This document shows positions 21,333-33,180 of a stretch of 64,000 nucleotides of DNA, in pieces; positions within the stretch are counted from its first letter, which is position 1; each line of letters starts with the position of its first letter. This stretch comes from Crocodylus rhombifer. Taxonomy: Eukaryota > Chordata > Crocodylia > Crocodylidae. Made by a program: the position numbers and the translations under genes. The notes beneath the pieces were generated by a model that had not been told where the DNA came from, ran no database searches, and saw only the letters and a program-made list of their open reading frames with translations. The stretch is taken from the NCBI GenBank assembly GCA_038503035.1, contig JAVSML010001086.1, positions 186,001-250,000 on the forward strand. Reading direction: 5' to 3'.

Positions 21333-21399
21333 GAAGTCTGACTCAGAGACAGTCCCTGCAGCAGCAGCCTCTGTCTCTAGTCCACGCGATCTCTCCCCA
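21333..21399 (-). mobile_element. ERV R-U5 segment, antisense, right half
   Basis: Reverse complement of about 20661-20730, continuing directly from the left half at 18080 across the inserted element. Homology stops at about 21399, which corresponds to the expected transcription start (about 20661) of the LTR. U3 is absent. Confidence 0.85.
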
Positions 21400-22379
21400 C
21401 TGCTGCAGGTTGTGGGGGTGGCATGGTGCAGCTCCACTATTACAATTCAGGCAGCTAAGGGAGTCAATGTCCCATTAATGACCCATTGTTCTTTATTTCA
21501 AAGGTGTTAAAAATTGTCTCCCCCTTTTAATGGTCATTCCATTAATTAAGCTAAGCTATTTTAGGGCAATTCTGCTGTCTGCTAGGGCTTCCTATTTCAC
21601 AGATCATGTTGCTCCATTTCCCCATCGCTTTGCTCTATATCCTTATCTCATGCCCTGGGCCCAGGATGCTCATTTTAATTTTCAGCACCTGGTTAAGACT
21701 AGCCTCCGAAATCTGGGACTGTTCAGGCCAAAGCCAGATGTATGGTCACCCTACTTATGATGATCTCTCTCTTAATTTTAACAGCATGTGATATGGTAAA
21801 ACAGACTAGAAAATATAATCCTGTATAAAATATCTCTACCTCTTTTAATCTCAAATGCTGTATGAGATCATGTGCTCAACAGTAAAGGAAAAAATGGGTT
21901 GACAGGAATGTTCATATGCAACAGATATAAAGCCTGTGTCCCAGGCCTGCAGGGCTCTTAGTATTTCTTGCAATGAACCACTTATCCTCATCTCCTATGC
22001 AAGGTAAAATAGAAACTAAAGGCACTCATTACCTAAATAAGGACCCAGAAGGCTTTGGCTCACAGCTAACTCAAATGTTTGTTTTCAGAAGAATTTCACT
22101 GCTAAATGCTTACTTAAAGATTATTTCCATTAGGAAAAAGAATAGGCAATGTTGCATGTATTTCAAGGACAGCACAGCCAATCTTCATAAATACTCATGG
22201 CTTACATATCCTCTTAGATAAACTGTCAGGTCATACTGAAGATGGAAACTGCAACATTCTAACTATCGACAGTACTTACATTGCACCAGTTAAAAAGGTC
22301 CTTCTGTACTGGGAGATATCAAGTATTCCTAAATATTCAAAAACTATTTTGAATGAAATGGGGAATACTAAGGGAAACA
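21400..22379. other. Unassigned interval
   Basis: No recognised gene. A short imperfect inverted repeat around 'cccattaatgacccatt' / 'aatggtcattccattaatt' lies at 21460-21560. Confidence 0.5.
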
Positions 22380-22387
22380 GTAATTAC

Positions 22388-23052
22388 TAGGGCTATGTGA
22401 AACAGCACCATTTCATTTCTACTTTTATTTTGACATTTCAATGGGACAGCATTTAATTTTGACTTTCATTTTGTTTTGAAACCACTGTTTCATCAAAACT
22501 GTTTCACTGTTTCAGTGTTTTCCTCATAGGCTATAATGGGGAACCACAAAACTGCCCACGATTTTGTCTTTTCTTGCAGGGATGGTAGCCCCTTCTGAGG
22601 CCATGAAACCTGCCAAGTTTCAAGGAGATAGGTGCAGGGGTTTCTGGGAAACTGCACCTCAGGCTGCTGACAAGCAAAATTCTTGACATGCATGGCTGTG
22701 TGTGTATTTTCCATCCCTCCCCCAGAGCACTGGGTTTGAAAGGGACCACAGGGAAGGGTGACAGTCACTGGCCAGCTACACAGTCAATATCAGAGCAGTC
22801 CTTCCCTCCTCTTCCCCCCATTTCCCTCTCCCTCTCCTTACTTTCTGATTCCCTGAAGGCAAGTCCAGCTTCAGCTTCAAAACTCGGAACATTTTGAAAC
22901 TTCTGAAATGTTTTGAGTGCCCTCATTTCATTTCAAGGCTGTTTTGAAGCCCTTTATTTCATTTTATTTCATTTTGTTTCCACTGTTTTGAGCTCAAAAC
23001 AATTCGAAACAGCATCAAAATGAAACAGCCAGCAAAATTTCATGCAGTCCTA
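22388..23052. mobile_element. hAT MITE, 665 bp, perfect 8-bp duplication
   Basis: The element runs from TAGGGCTATGTGAAAC to ATTTCATGCAGTCCTA and is flanked by GTAATTAC at both 22380-22387 and 23053-23060. Its left 300 bp match 35284-35600 and its right 340 bp match 38995-39341. It is therefore an internally deleted derivative of the long hAT there. No coding capacity remains. Confidence 0.92.
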
Positions 23053-23060
23053 GTAATTAC

Positions 23061-24267
23061 AACCGGAGTCAGCATATAAATACACTCTGTAAATCTATTA
23101 CCAAAGTAAAACTATATCATGACAGGAATGTAATCAAACTTAATTCTAGTCTACCAGTACTAAAAGCCTTAGAGCTGCATATCAAAATCTTACTTTTTGT
23201 TTACTCAAAGAGAAAACAGTAAGGGAGCAATGGAAGAATATAGCCTCATTCGTGGGCTTGTACTACTTTAGTGCTGCATGCCTGAGTCATGCTAGAAGAA
23301 TACTTTGTTGGATGAAACAATCTGTTTGAGATCAAATGGAAGAATTCTTGAATGTTTCTTATGTGTTTTGTAAACTAATAAGCCATGAACTAACATTCAA
23401 TTTCTAGTAGAGGATTCTCTGTTCTCCAAGTTGAAGTAAAAGTGTGCAAATGTTTAAGCTTTTTCTCTGGGAGCAAAAATGTCCATTCCAAGAGAGAAAT
23501 AACCTAGTGTAATATACTGTGTAAAATGAATGTAATGCATTGCAATGTGCATGTGCAACAGCAGGGAAGAAGCCCAGCTGACTGGATTGGACTGGAAGTC
23601 CCAGAAGTCCCCAGGAGAAACAGTTCTGCAGAGCTGTGCTGAGTGCATGTAGACTACAACCCCCTGGAGACAAAAGGAGAGGGTGAAGAAAGCAGTGGCA
23701 GAGTGCAGGACACAGCAGCAGAAGGGAATGCATAGCTGGAGATCCTGGAGGAGTGGCAGAGCTGGGACTGCGGACTGTAGCAGCAGGACTCAGACATGGA
23801 AGCATGTGAAGACTGCAATTGAGGACTCCAAACTAGAGGCTGGTTTGAAGCACTTCCAGAAGTATGGGAGAGTTTAGTTTCTTGAGTGTATGTACCAGTG
23901 TCAGTGCTACCTGTTCTTGAGTGAATTCACCACAGTGTTGCTACTTATTGTCTGTTACCTAGTCCCTAAGTGTACCTTAATGTTAATGTTTATTTACTTG
24001 TTCCTTTCTCCTTAGCCCACTGGCTTGTGACCCTGACCCCTAGCATTTTCTATGTAAAAATGGGAGTTTTCCTTTTCGGCTTCCCATACCAGTTTCTGGG
24101 GTTCTGGGGTTTGGTATAGTAGGAACAACCAGGATTATATTGTTCCCAGGATAGTTTTCCCCCAGGAGACAGAATGTCTGCACACTTCTCCCAGCTTAAC
24201 TCCCCATGGGAGCACATTTACTGCACAGTAATTTAGGTTATCGCTCAGTAACCTAAGTTTACTGCAA
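23061..24267. other. Unassigned interval
   Basis: AT-rich to 23500, then a purine-rich block at 23570-23870 with no recognised identity. It may be an old LTR or MITE. Confidence 0.45.
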
Positions 24268-24562
24268 AGTACGCCTGTATGTCTACATATGCACACCCAT
24301 ACTGTGCAGTAACTATGGTGACTTACACCAATTTGGATGTAAATTTGATACCTGCATAATGCAGGTATCAAATTTGAGCCTGATTAATTAGTGTGCAATA
24401 ATGCACATGTAGATGCCTTACTGTGCAGTAACTCTGTATGGACTAACTTGGGAATAATTTTAGCCCTAAGTCAGTCCACACACAGTGTTACTGCACTTTA
24501 ATGGCTGCATGGTGCTGACCCAAAAACCACTTACTGTGCAGTAGATGCATATGTAGACGCGC
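24268..24562. mobile_element. MITE of the TCTACAC family
   Basis: Left 'GCCTGTATGTCTACATATGC' and right 'GCATATGTAGACGCGCCCC' are inverted ends. Internal 'ACTGTGCAGTAA' words recur. The block 24445-24520 also occurs at 26060-26135. Confidence 0.68.
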
Positions 24563-25780
24563 CCCCTGGGAACCAGGAGGAATGGAACCCAGAGAAAGGC
24601 CCCCATGCTTTCTGAAGGGTAGGGCCTTCTGGAGGCCCCCGTCCCTTCTGGAAACTGCAGACAGAAGGGGAGAAGGGGCAGGGTGGGAAGCACCCTCAAG
24701 CTGTTCCCTGCTTGCTTCTTATACCAGGAATTCTTCTTCAGGAGTCTTGGTGTGAGAAGCAGGCAGGGGCTTCTGGGCACCTTCTCTCAGGCCTGTCAGC
24801 TTCCTCTTGCCTTCCCTCACCTGAGTGGCAGGGGTGGTAATTGAAAAGGCAGACGTTGGTCTTGCCAGCCCTGCTCTCAGCTGCACTGGCTTCCCTTGTA
24901 TTCCCCCTTCCACTCAGCTGATTGGTGAGGGCAGGGTTTAAAAGTCAGAGGGGCTAGAAGCCTGCCTTGCAGAGGCTTTCCTGAAATGTGCTCCCATCCC
25001 CACTGGCTTCCCCTTACTGCCCAGCTGCCCCAGGGCAGACTTGATCAAGGCAGGTTGCTGTGCCCCATGACAAGCTCAGGAGCCTTCCTGCCACAGCAAA
25101 ATGCCCTGGCCTCACACCTCACTGTGCTGTCAGCCTGGAGGAGAGCAGGGCAGGGTAAGACAGCCTGTTATGCTCCTTCAGCAAGGCTCCCAGAGCTTTG
25201 CAACAGTAGCTAAGTGGTCCTCCCACTCTGCACTCCTCCAGGTGATCTTAGAAAAGTGCAAGGAGCAGAGCTGGGAGAGTTCCCACCCTGGGAGAATGGC
25301 TTCTTCCTGCCAATCACCTGATTGATGGGATGGGGGTGCATTCTCCCAGAGTTGGAGTCATTCCAGGGCTGTCTATGACAGCTGCTGCTTTTCAGTCACT
25401 GCCAACTGTCACTTAATAAACTACCCCCTTCCCAGGCAGGAGAGAGGGCAGGCAGTCGATTAATGAGCTCTCGTAAGGGCAGACATGGCCCAAGGAACAG
25501 CCATCTGGTGCCCCTTGGCTGGAGAAATTGCCTATGAAGCTTTCCAGCTATGGGGCTGGAGGAACATCTGTACAATCTAGCTCCCAGAATGTCTGTATGT
25601 AGCCATAATGTGTAATGTTTAACACCACTGCTGGCCACCCTATTTAGTATATTATTTATAACTTTATTGTTTCCCCCCAGCCGGTAGGATGGCAATTAGT
25701 GACATTCTTGACTCCCCTACTTTATACCCTGGTATGTTATAGGGTTTTTAATTGGTTCTCTCTGGCTGAACAAAGTAGAT
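24563..25780. other. Unassigned, moderately GC-rich interval
   Basis: Pyrimidine-rich blocks and a TTTAAAAG word near 24938 could belong to an old LTR or LINE UTR, but I cannot place them. Confidence 0.4.
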
Positions 25781-26360
25781 CAGAGGTGTCAGAGATATGG
25801 CCTATGGATCTGGTCAATTATCTGGCCCCCAGTGCTGCCCCTGGGTCTGGAGTTGACCCACATACAGCATGTGCCATGTGCCAGATAGGCCCATGTGCAG
25901 GTCCTGGGATATGTGCCACATGCAAAGCATGCTAGAGCTGGCCTGGGACCCATGTCTGTACACTATGTCTGCCCCAGCCTGTCCAGGATGCGTACCATAT
26001 GCAGTGCATGTGGTATGAAACTAGATGTTCCAGGACTTTCCAGAACTAATACCTGATCAATGTGTGTGGACTGACTTTAGTCCCAAGTCAGTCCACACAC
26101 AGTGTTACTGCACTGTAATGGCTGCATGTGTAGACGCCAGCCTTTCCAGATGTTCCAGGACTTGTGCTCCATATGACAACTCCTCTTTCCCCCACCAGCT
26201 GCTCTAGTGTGGGTGCCATGTTCTAGACTGGCCAGAGAGGAGACTGTATACAATGGATCCAGTAGGGGGAGGCCAACTGGATTATGGGCCTGGTCTTTCC
26301 TGCAGGGATGGCACTGCACCACTCATTTAGCCCATGGGGCTCAATAAGTTTAACACCCTG
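25781..26360. mobile_element. hAT MITE (Charlie-like termini), carrying a second MITE fragment
   Basis: It starts CAGAGGTGTCAGAGATATGG and ends AAGTTTAACACCCTG. The reverse complement of the end resembles the start, as in Charlie-type hAT elements. Flanks aagtagat and gagtaatg match only partly. Positions 26060-26145 are shared with the TCTACAC MITE at 24445-24560, so a fragment of that family lies inside. Confidence 0.58.
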
Positions 26361-27179
26361 GAGTAATGATCTTGTGGAAAAATGTTTGCCTGAAAGTGCA
26401 GGAAACTGGACTTGATGGCTGACAGGCCCCTTCTGCACACCTATAGCATGCTCATATTTAAATATGAGCCACACAGAATCATTATCTCTCTCAATTTATA
26501 GAGGTAGATGTACCCACCCATTTGATAATGTGATTACAAAGACTTTGCTAAACCTTTGGTCAAAGTAGGCCTGGCCAGAAAACCTGATCAATGCATGAAC
26601 TCCTTACATAAGCAAAACTTGGCATGTGGGCCAGATGGGCACTGTTGCCAGAAGGTGGAAGGGGGAGATGGCTGCACAAAGTGTAGGATATCCCAGTGCC
26701 TGTATGATAAGACTAGAACAGGAACACTCAAGTCAGAATGTGAACAAACCCATGGTGCAGGATAGTTTGAGAAATTCAAGATGCAGATGGAATGCAAGTA
26801 CTTAATTAGATTTGATCAGTGTATAAAAACAGGATAAAAAGTATGGGAAATTTGAAGTGGCCTAGGGGATCCTGTGTGGTGTAGTTGTGACTACCTTGTC
26901 ACAGGTACAAATGCTGTAATTCTTGGTCTGATGAACTTGTTAAGCCATGTTAGGGCTATTCTTGTAGACAATAAACCTGGCCAAATCTTTGCAACTGAAC
27001 TGACCCTGTGGTCATGCTCTAAGACAAGATTGGTGGTGGAATCACCTGATTCCTGAGACTTCAACACTGATTCCTGTTCCTGAGACTTCAACACTGACAA
27101 CACGTCAATAACACCTGATGAGGACAATAGCAACAAGGACACTGGTAACACAAGATAAAAGCTTACCACACCTAAGTCT
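26361..27179. other. Unassigned interval
   Basis: No recognised gene or repeat. The Cys-rich frame at 26556-26765 has no known pattern. Confidence 0.5.
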
Positions 27180-27412
27180 CAAGGGCTGCATCTATACAAG
27201 ATGCTATTGAGCAGTTGTTACTGCTCATTTGTTTAGTACTGGTATAAACAAATATGAAATAAATGCTCAGAAACCTGAGTTATTGAGCAGTAGTATCGGT
27301 GAAATCCTTTTTAGCAACTTTACTGCGCAGTAGCATCGCATCATTGTTTTTGTCATGCAAGACTACTGTGCAGTAGTATCAGGCTACTGTGCAGTTAGCA
27401 TCTTGTGTAAGA
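27180..27412. mobile_element. MITE of the TCTACAC family
   Basis: The left end 'GGGCTGCATCTATACAAGATGCTA' is mirrored by 'TAGCATCTTGTGTAAGACATC' on the right (shown here as separate short words). The interior repeats CTACTGTGCAGTAG-type palindromic words. Confidence 0.7.
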
Positions 27413-30291
27413 CATCTCATACTGGGCCTACAAGCTTTGGAAACTTTGAAAGTGTTGGTTCAAATCCATTAATTTTTCTGTGTTTGCACTGTGAATGAAA
27501 GTATTTGTCACCCAAAGTATTATGCTCTGACTCTTCATTCCAGACCTCAGCTGTATTGTAACAATCACCCCTTTTTTCCCCTTCAGTAATATTTCTATTT
27601 ACTTCTTTGGGACAATAGAAAAAGCATAGTCAATTTTCTTTTCCCATGCTTGCGCTATCTTCGGTTTCTATACCAAGGCCTCTTTTATATATCTTTCTTA
27701 TAATGTTAGTCAATACCTGGTTTTTCATTATCTTTTCTTTCACTTCTACCAAATCTATCACTGCTCCATTTTCCTTTCTATGCACAGCACTATGCAATCA
27801 CTTTATTTGGTCCCCCTTCTCTCTACCTTGCTCCCCCCATCCTCCCATTTCTCAAATAGTCTAAGAGCATCCAGCAACAAAACAGCAGGTAGCAAAAAAA
27901 AAGCTACAAGATCTTACATATTTACTCTTCATATGCTTGTTTTCTTCAGTGAAATACACTATTGTATTTCTAAATGCTGAAGTATGTAGCTTCGGCAGTT
28001 GTTTTTCGTTAATATATATATATTGTATAATAGCTAGTTAAATGTTGCTGAATATATATATTCAGATCTTATTTTCTCCTGTGAATTTCACCACAGCGAA
28101 ATTTAACCAGCTATTTTTTAGACACCTTTATGAATCAATGCACTGCATCTCACCTGATTCTAGAGGGATATGTAAGGCCAAAATGTTAAAAGAGATGCTA
28201 ACTGGGAGTACTTTCATTCCTGAAGCAGCTATGCTCAAGCTCTAGAGTATACAGGTGGAGAAAGAGGTGTTGAAATCCTTTGAAAATCAGGACCCAAAGG
28301 TTTGCACCTGGACTAGTGATGTCAATGGAAAATGTTTAACTTAGCCTTTAAGCAATAAAAAGGAAACTTTCAAGAAGCAAAACTGCAAATTTCCTAGCCA
28401 TGATTTTGACCATGGATATGAAAACAATTGTACATTAAAATCATTTTTTCCTTTTTCTTTACCTGTGAAATTGTTTGCAGTCTCCCATGGGACCATCCCA
28501 TTGTTTTCTACTTTCATTGTTTTTAACAGGGAAATTTCTTCACTACTTCTTCACTTTCTCAGAGCATTTTTCACCTTTATTACTTTTTTGCTTTGTTAAG
28601 TCTTCCATATGTAAAAAGCAAAGCTTATGCTTTCAGCCTGAATGACTTTGTAGTTCAGCTTAAGGTATGTAGAGGAAGTACGTCCTCTAGCTCCATTTGC
28701 AATAGCCATCTTGAACACAGTCCCAGCAATCACAACAAACAAAATCAACTGGACATGCCTGTTTACCTATGTGCCTAAACAAGGGTCTCTGAAGTAATCT
28801 GAATACACATATGGAGCACATCAGAAAGAAGCTGTCATTCTGAGTGGTCACTTAAGTGGTCTGTAAAATGGATACAATGAGCCCAGTGAGTATGATTTTG
28901 ACTCCCTTTCTGGGGAGGCCCATGAGACATGCTGTAACAGATACTGTAGTTCTTGTTTATTTCAAGGTCTAAGATACAGGGGGTCCTTGAGACAGTCCAC
29001 AAGGAGGACAAAGCATGGCACCTTGCCCATTGCACAGGCTATGAGTACAGTCTATGTGAGGAAGAGAGCCATTACTTCAGGAAAGGCTATGTAGAAGAGC
29101 CAGACACCTAAAAGTAGTGGAGAATTAGATTTATGCAGCTATGGAATTGTCTAGATTTTGTTTTCTATGTACTGCAACTTTCTTCGGTATGTACTTTTCT
29201 AGATCCCAGTTCTTGTATTTGTCTTTTCCTCCTTCCTGCTGAAAGGAAGGAGAAAATGTAAATTATACTCTTATGCTACATGTTGTTCTTAAGCAGAAAC
29301 CACAATTTAGAATTAATTCAAAAATAGCAAAGCAATTCCACCCACTCCTAAGGTAGCGTTCCATCTGAAAGCAGAACTGGTTCTGTTTTGCCACAATTTG
29401 AGGTGAAATGGTTAATTATTTGTTCGTGTCTAATAAAGACCAATTCTACAATTCACGATCTCATGAAGTTATGGCTATTGTCATACCCTATTTTGGTTAA
29501 GTTGATCAAAGAAACATATAACTTCAAAAGAAATAAGGATTCACTTGAAACATTTTTCCAGTTCATGTGAAGAAATGCATTTTCAAAGCCTTCTATTTCA
29601 CTGTATATGAATGTCCATTTTTATCCATGTAATCTCTCAATCTCTCATAGGTATTCCTAAGGTAACTATTACCATTATACTTAAGTGCATGGAAAATTTT
29701 GAAATGACACATTTATAAAAAGGGTTTTTGCTCACTATTTTTCTGAGTTTGAGGGCATATTCCATTTTAACGGATTGATACAAAAGTTTCTATATATAAA
29801 AAGATGCTACTTGATTCCAACACAGTATTGTATAGTAAAATAAACAACTGCTATGTGGGAAAATATTAGTGTTAATAAACAATACACTAAGAAATTCCAA
29901 TGTCTATGTTCATGCACGAAGTTCTTACTTTCAATTTGATTATTCTAATAGGTAATCTTTGATTAATGATGTTTGCAAGATTGGGTTTATGTTGTCTTTT
30001 AAGGTTCCCCCTATTTTTCAATAGATTTCTTCAAGTATCACAAGCCTTATTTTCAAACAAAATGATCTGTTGCATTCATTTATGCTTTGAAGGCTGCCAT
30101 GGAGGATAAGGCAGATTCACAGTCCAAGCAGGAGCTCAGAAGAAAATACACAGTAGAAAAATAAAATATATTTACCATAGGCAAAGAACATCAAAAGCCA
30201 GCAGGTCTAATGGAGAGGGCCATTCTACCTTTCTCCTAAAATTATTAACCAAAATAAAAGTTTTAAAATAAATGAAAAAGTCATTTCTGAC
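27413..30291. other. Unassigned interval
   Basis: Nearly 2.9 kb of AT-rich sequence without recognised repeat or gene, with short AT microsatellite runs near 28010 and 28050. It is the longest quiet stretch besides 40.6-42.7 kb and 47.3-49.5 kb. Confidence 0.55.
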
Positions 30292-30494
30292 TGTTACAGG
30301 GTGGTCTGGCACGTTTAAAAGGGAGCAGACAGCCCAGCTATGGGTGTTTAACCTAGAAGGGAGTATCCCACTAGCTGTTAGAAGCCCACAGGAGAGAGGA
30401 GAAAGCAGTGAGCTGGGTAAAGGAACAGTATGCTGGCTGGAGGTGAACTGGAACCTACATAACCGGTCAGCCACACCTCAGTCCCTGGAGAAAC

Positions 30495-31810
30495 CATGGA
30501 GTATTTCCTGAAGGAATCCATTTCTAAGTACTTGGAGAAGAAGCAGGTGATCAGGAGCAGTCAGTATGGATTCACCAAGAGCAATTCATGCCTGACCAAC
30601 CTGATTGCCTTCTATGATGAAATGACTGGCTCTGTGGATGTGGGGAGAGCAGCAGACATGATATACATTGACTTTAGTGAAGCTTTTGATATGGTCTCCC
30701 ATGGCATTCTCACAACCAAGCTAAGGAAACATGAGTTGGATGAATGGACTGCAAGGTGGATAGAAAACTGGCTGGATCATTGGGCTCAGAGGGAAGCAAT
30801 CAATTGTTCGAGGTCTAGTTAGCAGCTGGTATCAAGTGGAGTGCCCCAGGGTTTTGTTTTGGGATTAGTTTTGTTCAATATCTTCATCACCGACCTGGAA
30901 GATGGCATAAAGTACACCCTCAGCAAGTTTACATATGACATAAGGATGGGGCAAATAGTAACTACACTGGAGGGTAGGGCTAGGATTCAAAGAGACTTCA
31001 ACAAATTGGAGGATTGTGCCAAAAGAAATCTCATGAGGTTCAAAAAGGTTAAGTGCAAAGTCCTACACTTAGAAAGGAACAATCCCATGCACCACTACAA
31101 GCTAGGGACTGACTGACCAAGAGCAATTCTGCAGAAAAAGACCAAGTGGTTACAGTGGATAATAAACTGAATATAAGCCAACAGTGTGCCCTTGTTGCAA
31201 AGAAAGCTAATGGCATACTGGGCTGCATTAGTAGGAGTTTTGCCAGCAAATCAAAGGAATTGATTCTTTTCCTCTATTCTACAGTGGTGAGGCCACATCT
31301 GGAGTACTGTGTCCAGTTTTGGGCACAGAAAGGATGTGGATAAATTGGAGAGAGTCCAGCGGAGGACACTGAAAATGGTTAGAGAGCTGAGGCACATGAT
31401 TTCTGAGGACAGATTGAGGGAACTGGGTTTATTTAGTCAGAAAAAGAGAAGGGAGGATTTAATAGCAGCCTTCAACTACCTGCAGGGTGATTCCAAAGAA
31501 AATGAAACTAAACTGTTCTTAGTGATGGCAGATGACGGAAAATGAAACAATGGGCTCAAGTTACAGCAAGAGAAGTTTAGGTTCAATATTAGGAATAACT
31601 TTCTCACTAGGAGGATAGTAAAGCACTGAAACAGGTTACTCAGAGAGGTGGTGGAAGCTCCATCCATGGAGGTTTTCAAGACCCAGCTAGACAAAGCCTT
31701 GGCTCTTTGATCAAGATGGGGAGGGTCCAACTTTAAGCAGGGGATTGAACTAGATGACCTCCTAAGTCACTTCCCACCCTCATTTTCTAGAATTCTATGA
31801 TTCTAAGATT
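30495..31810 (+). mobile_element. CR1 LINE 4, plus strand, 5'-truncated
   Basis: The element starts in the reverse transcriptase and ends in the typical 3' tail with 'AATTCTATGATTCT' near 31800. It is moderately diverged from the others and represents a third subfamily. Flanking sequence on either side has no LINE similarity. Confidence 0.9.
30496..31720 (+). pseudogene. CR1 ORF2 reverse transcriptase and C-terminus, decayed
   Basis: Frames 30496-30822, 30841-31116, 31146-31343 and 31309-31545 carry [51 protein letters not shown], [17 protein letters not shown] and LERVQRRTLKMV motifs in the right order. The FADD box reads FTYDI (about 30930), so the catalytic aspartate pair is lost. A TAG near 30820 and several frame changes break it further. 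Endonuclease and ORF1 are absent. Confidence 0.88.
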
Positions 31811-32084
31811 GCTACCAGGAAGTAAACCTGCTACTGTACTGGGCCAGAGCTAATGGGCCTCTCCCACAGCCCAGAGAGGGGCTAAAAGTTTAGTTTGGTG
31901 CCATATTTGTTTGTTTAGTGCAAGGCCTGTGTTTGTATTTAAAGGATTAGCTCCTGCCTGTCTAACTAGCTAACCCCAGAAGCTTTGAGAAAGTAAATGT
32001 GTTTGTCTCTAAATTCAAGGTGCACAGAGTGTGGAATTCACTTCTGTTCAGCCTGCTACTGTGAGACCTTTCAGCAACAGGTAT

Positions 32085-32862
32085 TAGGGGTGCATGAAAT
32101 GTGTTGTATTTGATTCGGGTTCAGCCCAAATCGGAGACAGTGATTTGATTACTTGATTCAGATCACTGTCCCCAAATTGATTCAGCCAAATGCAAATCTG
32201 TACATTTTATGCTGATTTGGAGAATCAGCGATTCAGCCATAGACACAGCTTTAAATATTTTTCCTACATACCTTGACGTACCAGGCGCAGCTTGTGAATG
32301 CTGTGCTGCTGGGGTGGATGGAGCATCTCACAGGAGCGTGGGAAGCCCCCAGGTGCTCGGCAGTGAACATGGAAGTGGACCAGAATTACTTCTGGGGGCC
32401 CCCCTGTGCTTCCCTGGCTCAGCGATCAGCCATGGGGGGACCCTGTGTGCTTCCCCAGACCCAGGAGGCACCAGTCCCCAAGCCAGGGAAGTGCAGGGGG
32501 GGGGGCCCCCAGCATGCTCCCCAGTGGACCCAGAAGCGGGCCGGAAGTGCTTCTGATCCACTGCTGGGTCTGCTGCCAAGCACTCTGGGGAGACCCCCAC
32601 ACTCCTGTGGGATGCTCCATCTGCCCCAGCATCGCAGCATTCATGAGCCACCTGCTGCCTTGAGGTATGTAGAAAAAACAGTTAAAACTGTGTCTATGTC
32701 TGAATCTCCAAATCTTTCTGAATTTCTATGAATCGATTCAGAAGGTTTCAGTTCAATTCAGAGAGAGTAAAGAGTCTCCTGATTCGATTCAGATATTTGA
32801 CTGCCGAATTGGGCCAAATCTCCACCGAATCAAATCAGGGACCAAAGCTTCACACAGCCCTA
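32085..32862. mobile_element. Fold-back hAT element with 8-bp duplication
   Basis: Ends are TAGGGGTGCATGAA and GCTTCACACAGCCCTA. Flanks acaggtat (32077-32084) and acagttat (32863-32870) agree in 7 of 8 bases. The two halves are imperfect inverted copies of each other over almost the whole length: the 'GATTCAGCCATAGACACAG' region is mirrored near 32690, and 'GGATGGAGCATCTCACAGGAG' near 32610. The arms are about 380 bp and there is no spacer gene. Confidence 0.85.
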
Positions 32863-32870
32863 ACAGTTAT

Positions 32871-33180
32871 GTCCCATTTAATCCCATGTGCACCATACAT
32901 AGACTTCAAATTTACTGTGCCTGTAAGTGGCCCCTTTAATAAGCCATGCTACTTCAATTGCACTTCCTTCAACCCCAGCCAAAGACAATGCATCCACAAC
33001 TATGAAACACAAGTGTGTGGGATACTTGTCGCTAGCACTCAGCTCTGCAAACCACCCCATCTTTGGCACTACAGGGATACTGCTACAGTACTTCCAGTTG
33101 TGGGTGAGGAGGGGGGAGCAGCATATTTAAAGATACTGTTGTCAGGCCTGTTAAATGCATGATGTAGACATGGCCATAGA
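32871..33180. mobile_element. Possible TCTACAC-family MITE
   Basis: Only the right end is clear (GCATGATGTAGACATGGCCAT, near 33158-33178). The left limit is uncertain and may start right after the fold-back element. Confidence 0.3.

Noticed and set aside
26556..26765. Cys-rich plus-strand frame as a secreted peptide
   Set aside because: No signal peptide, and the cysteine pattern fits no family I know.
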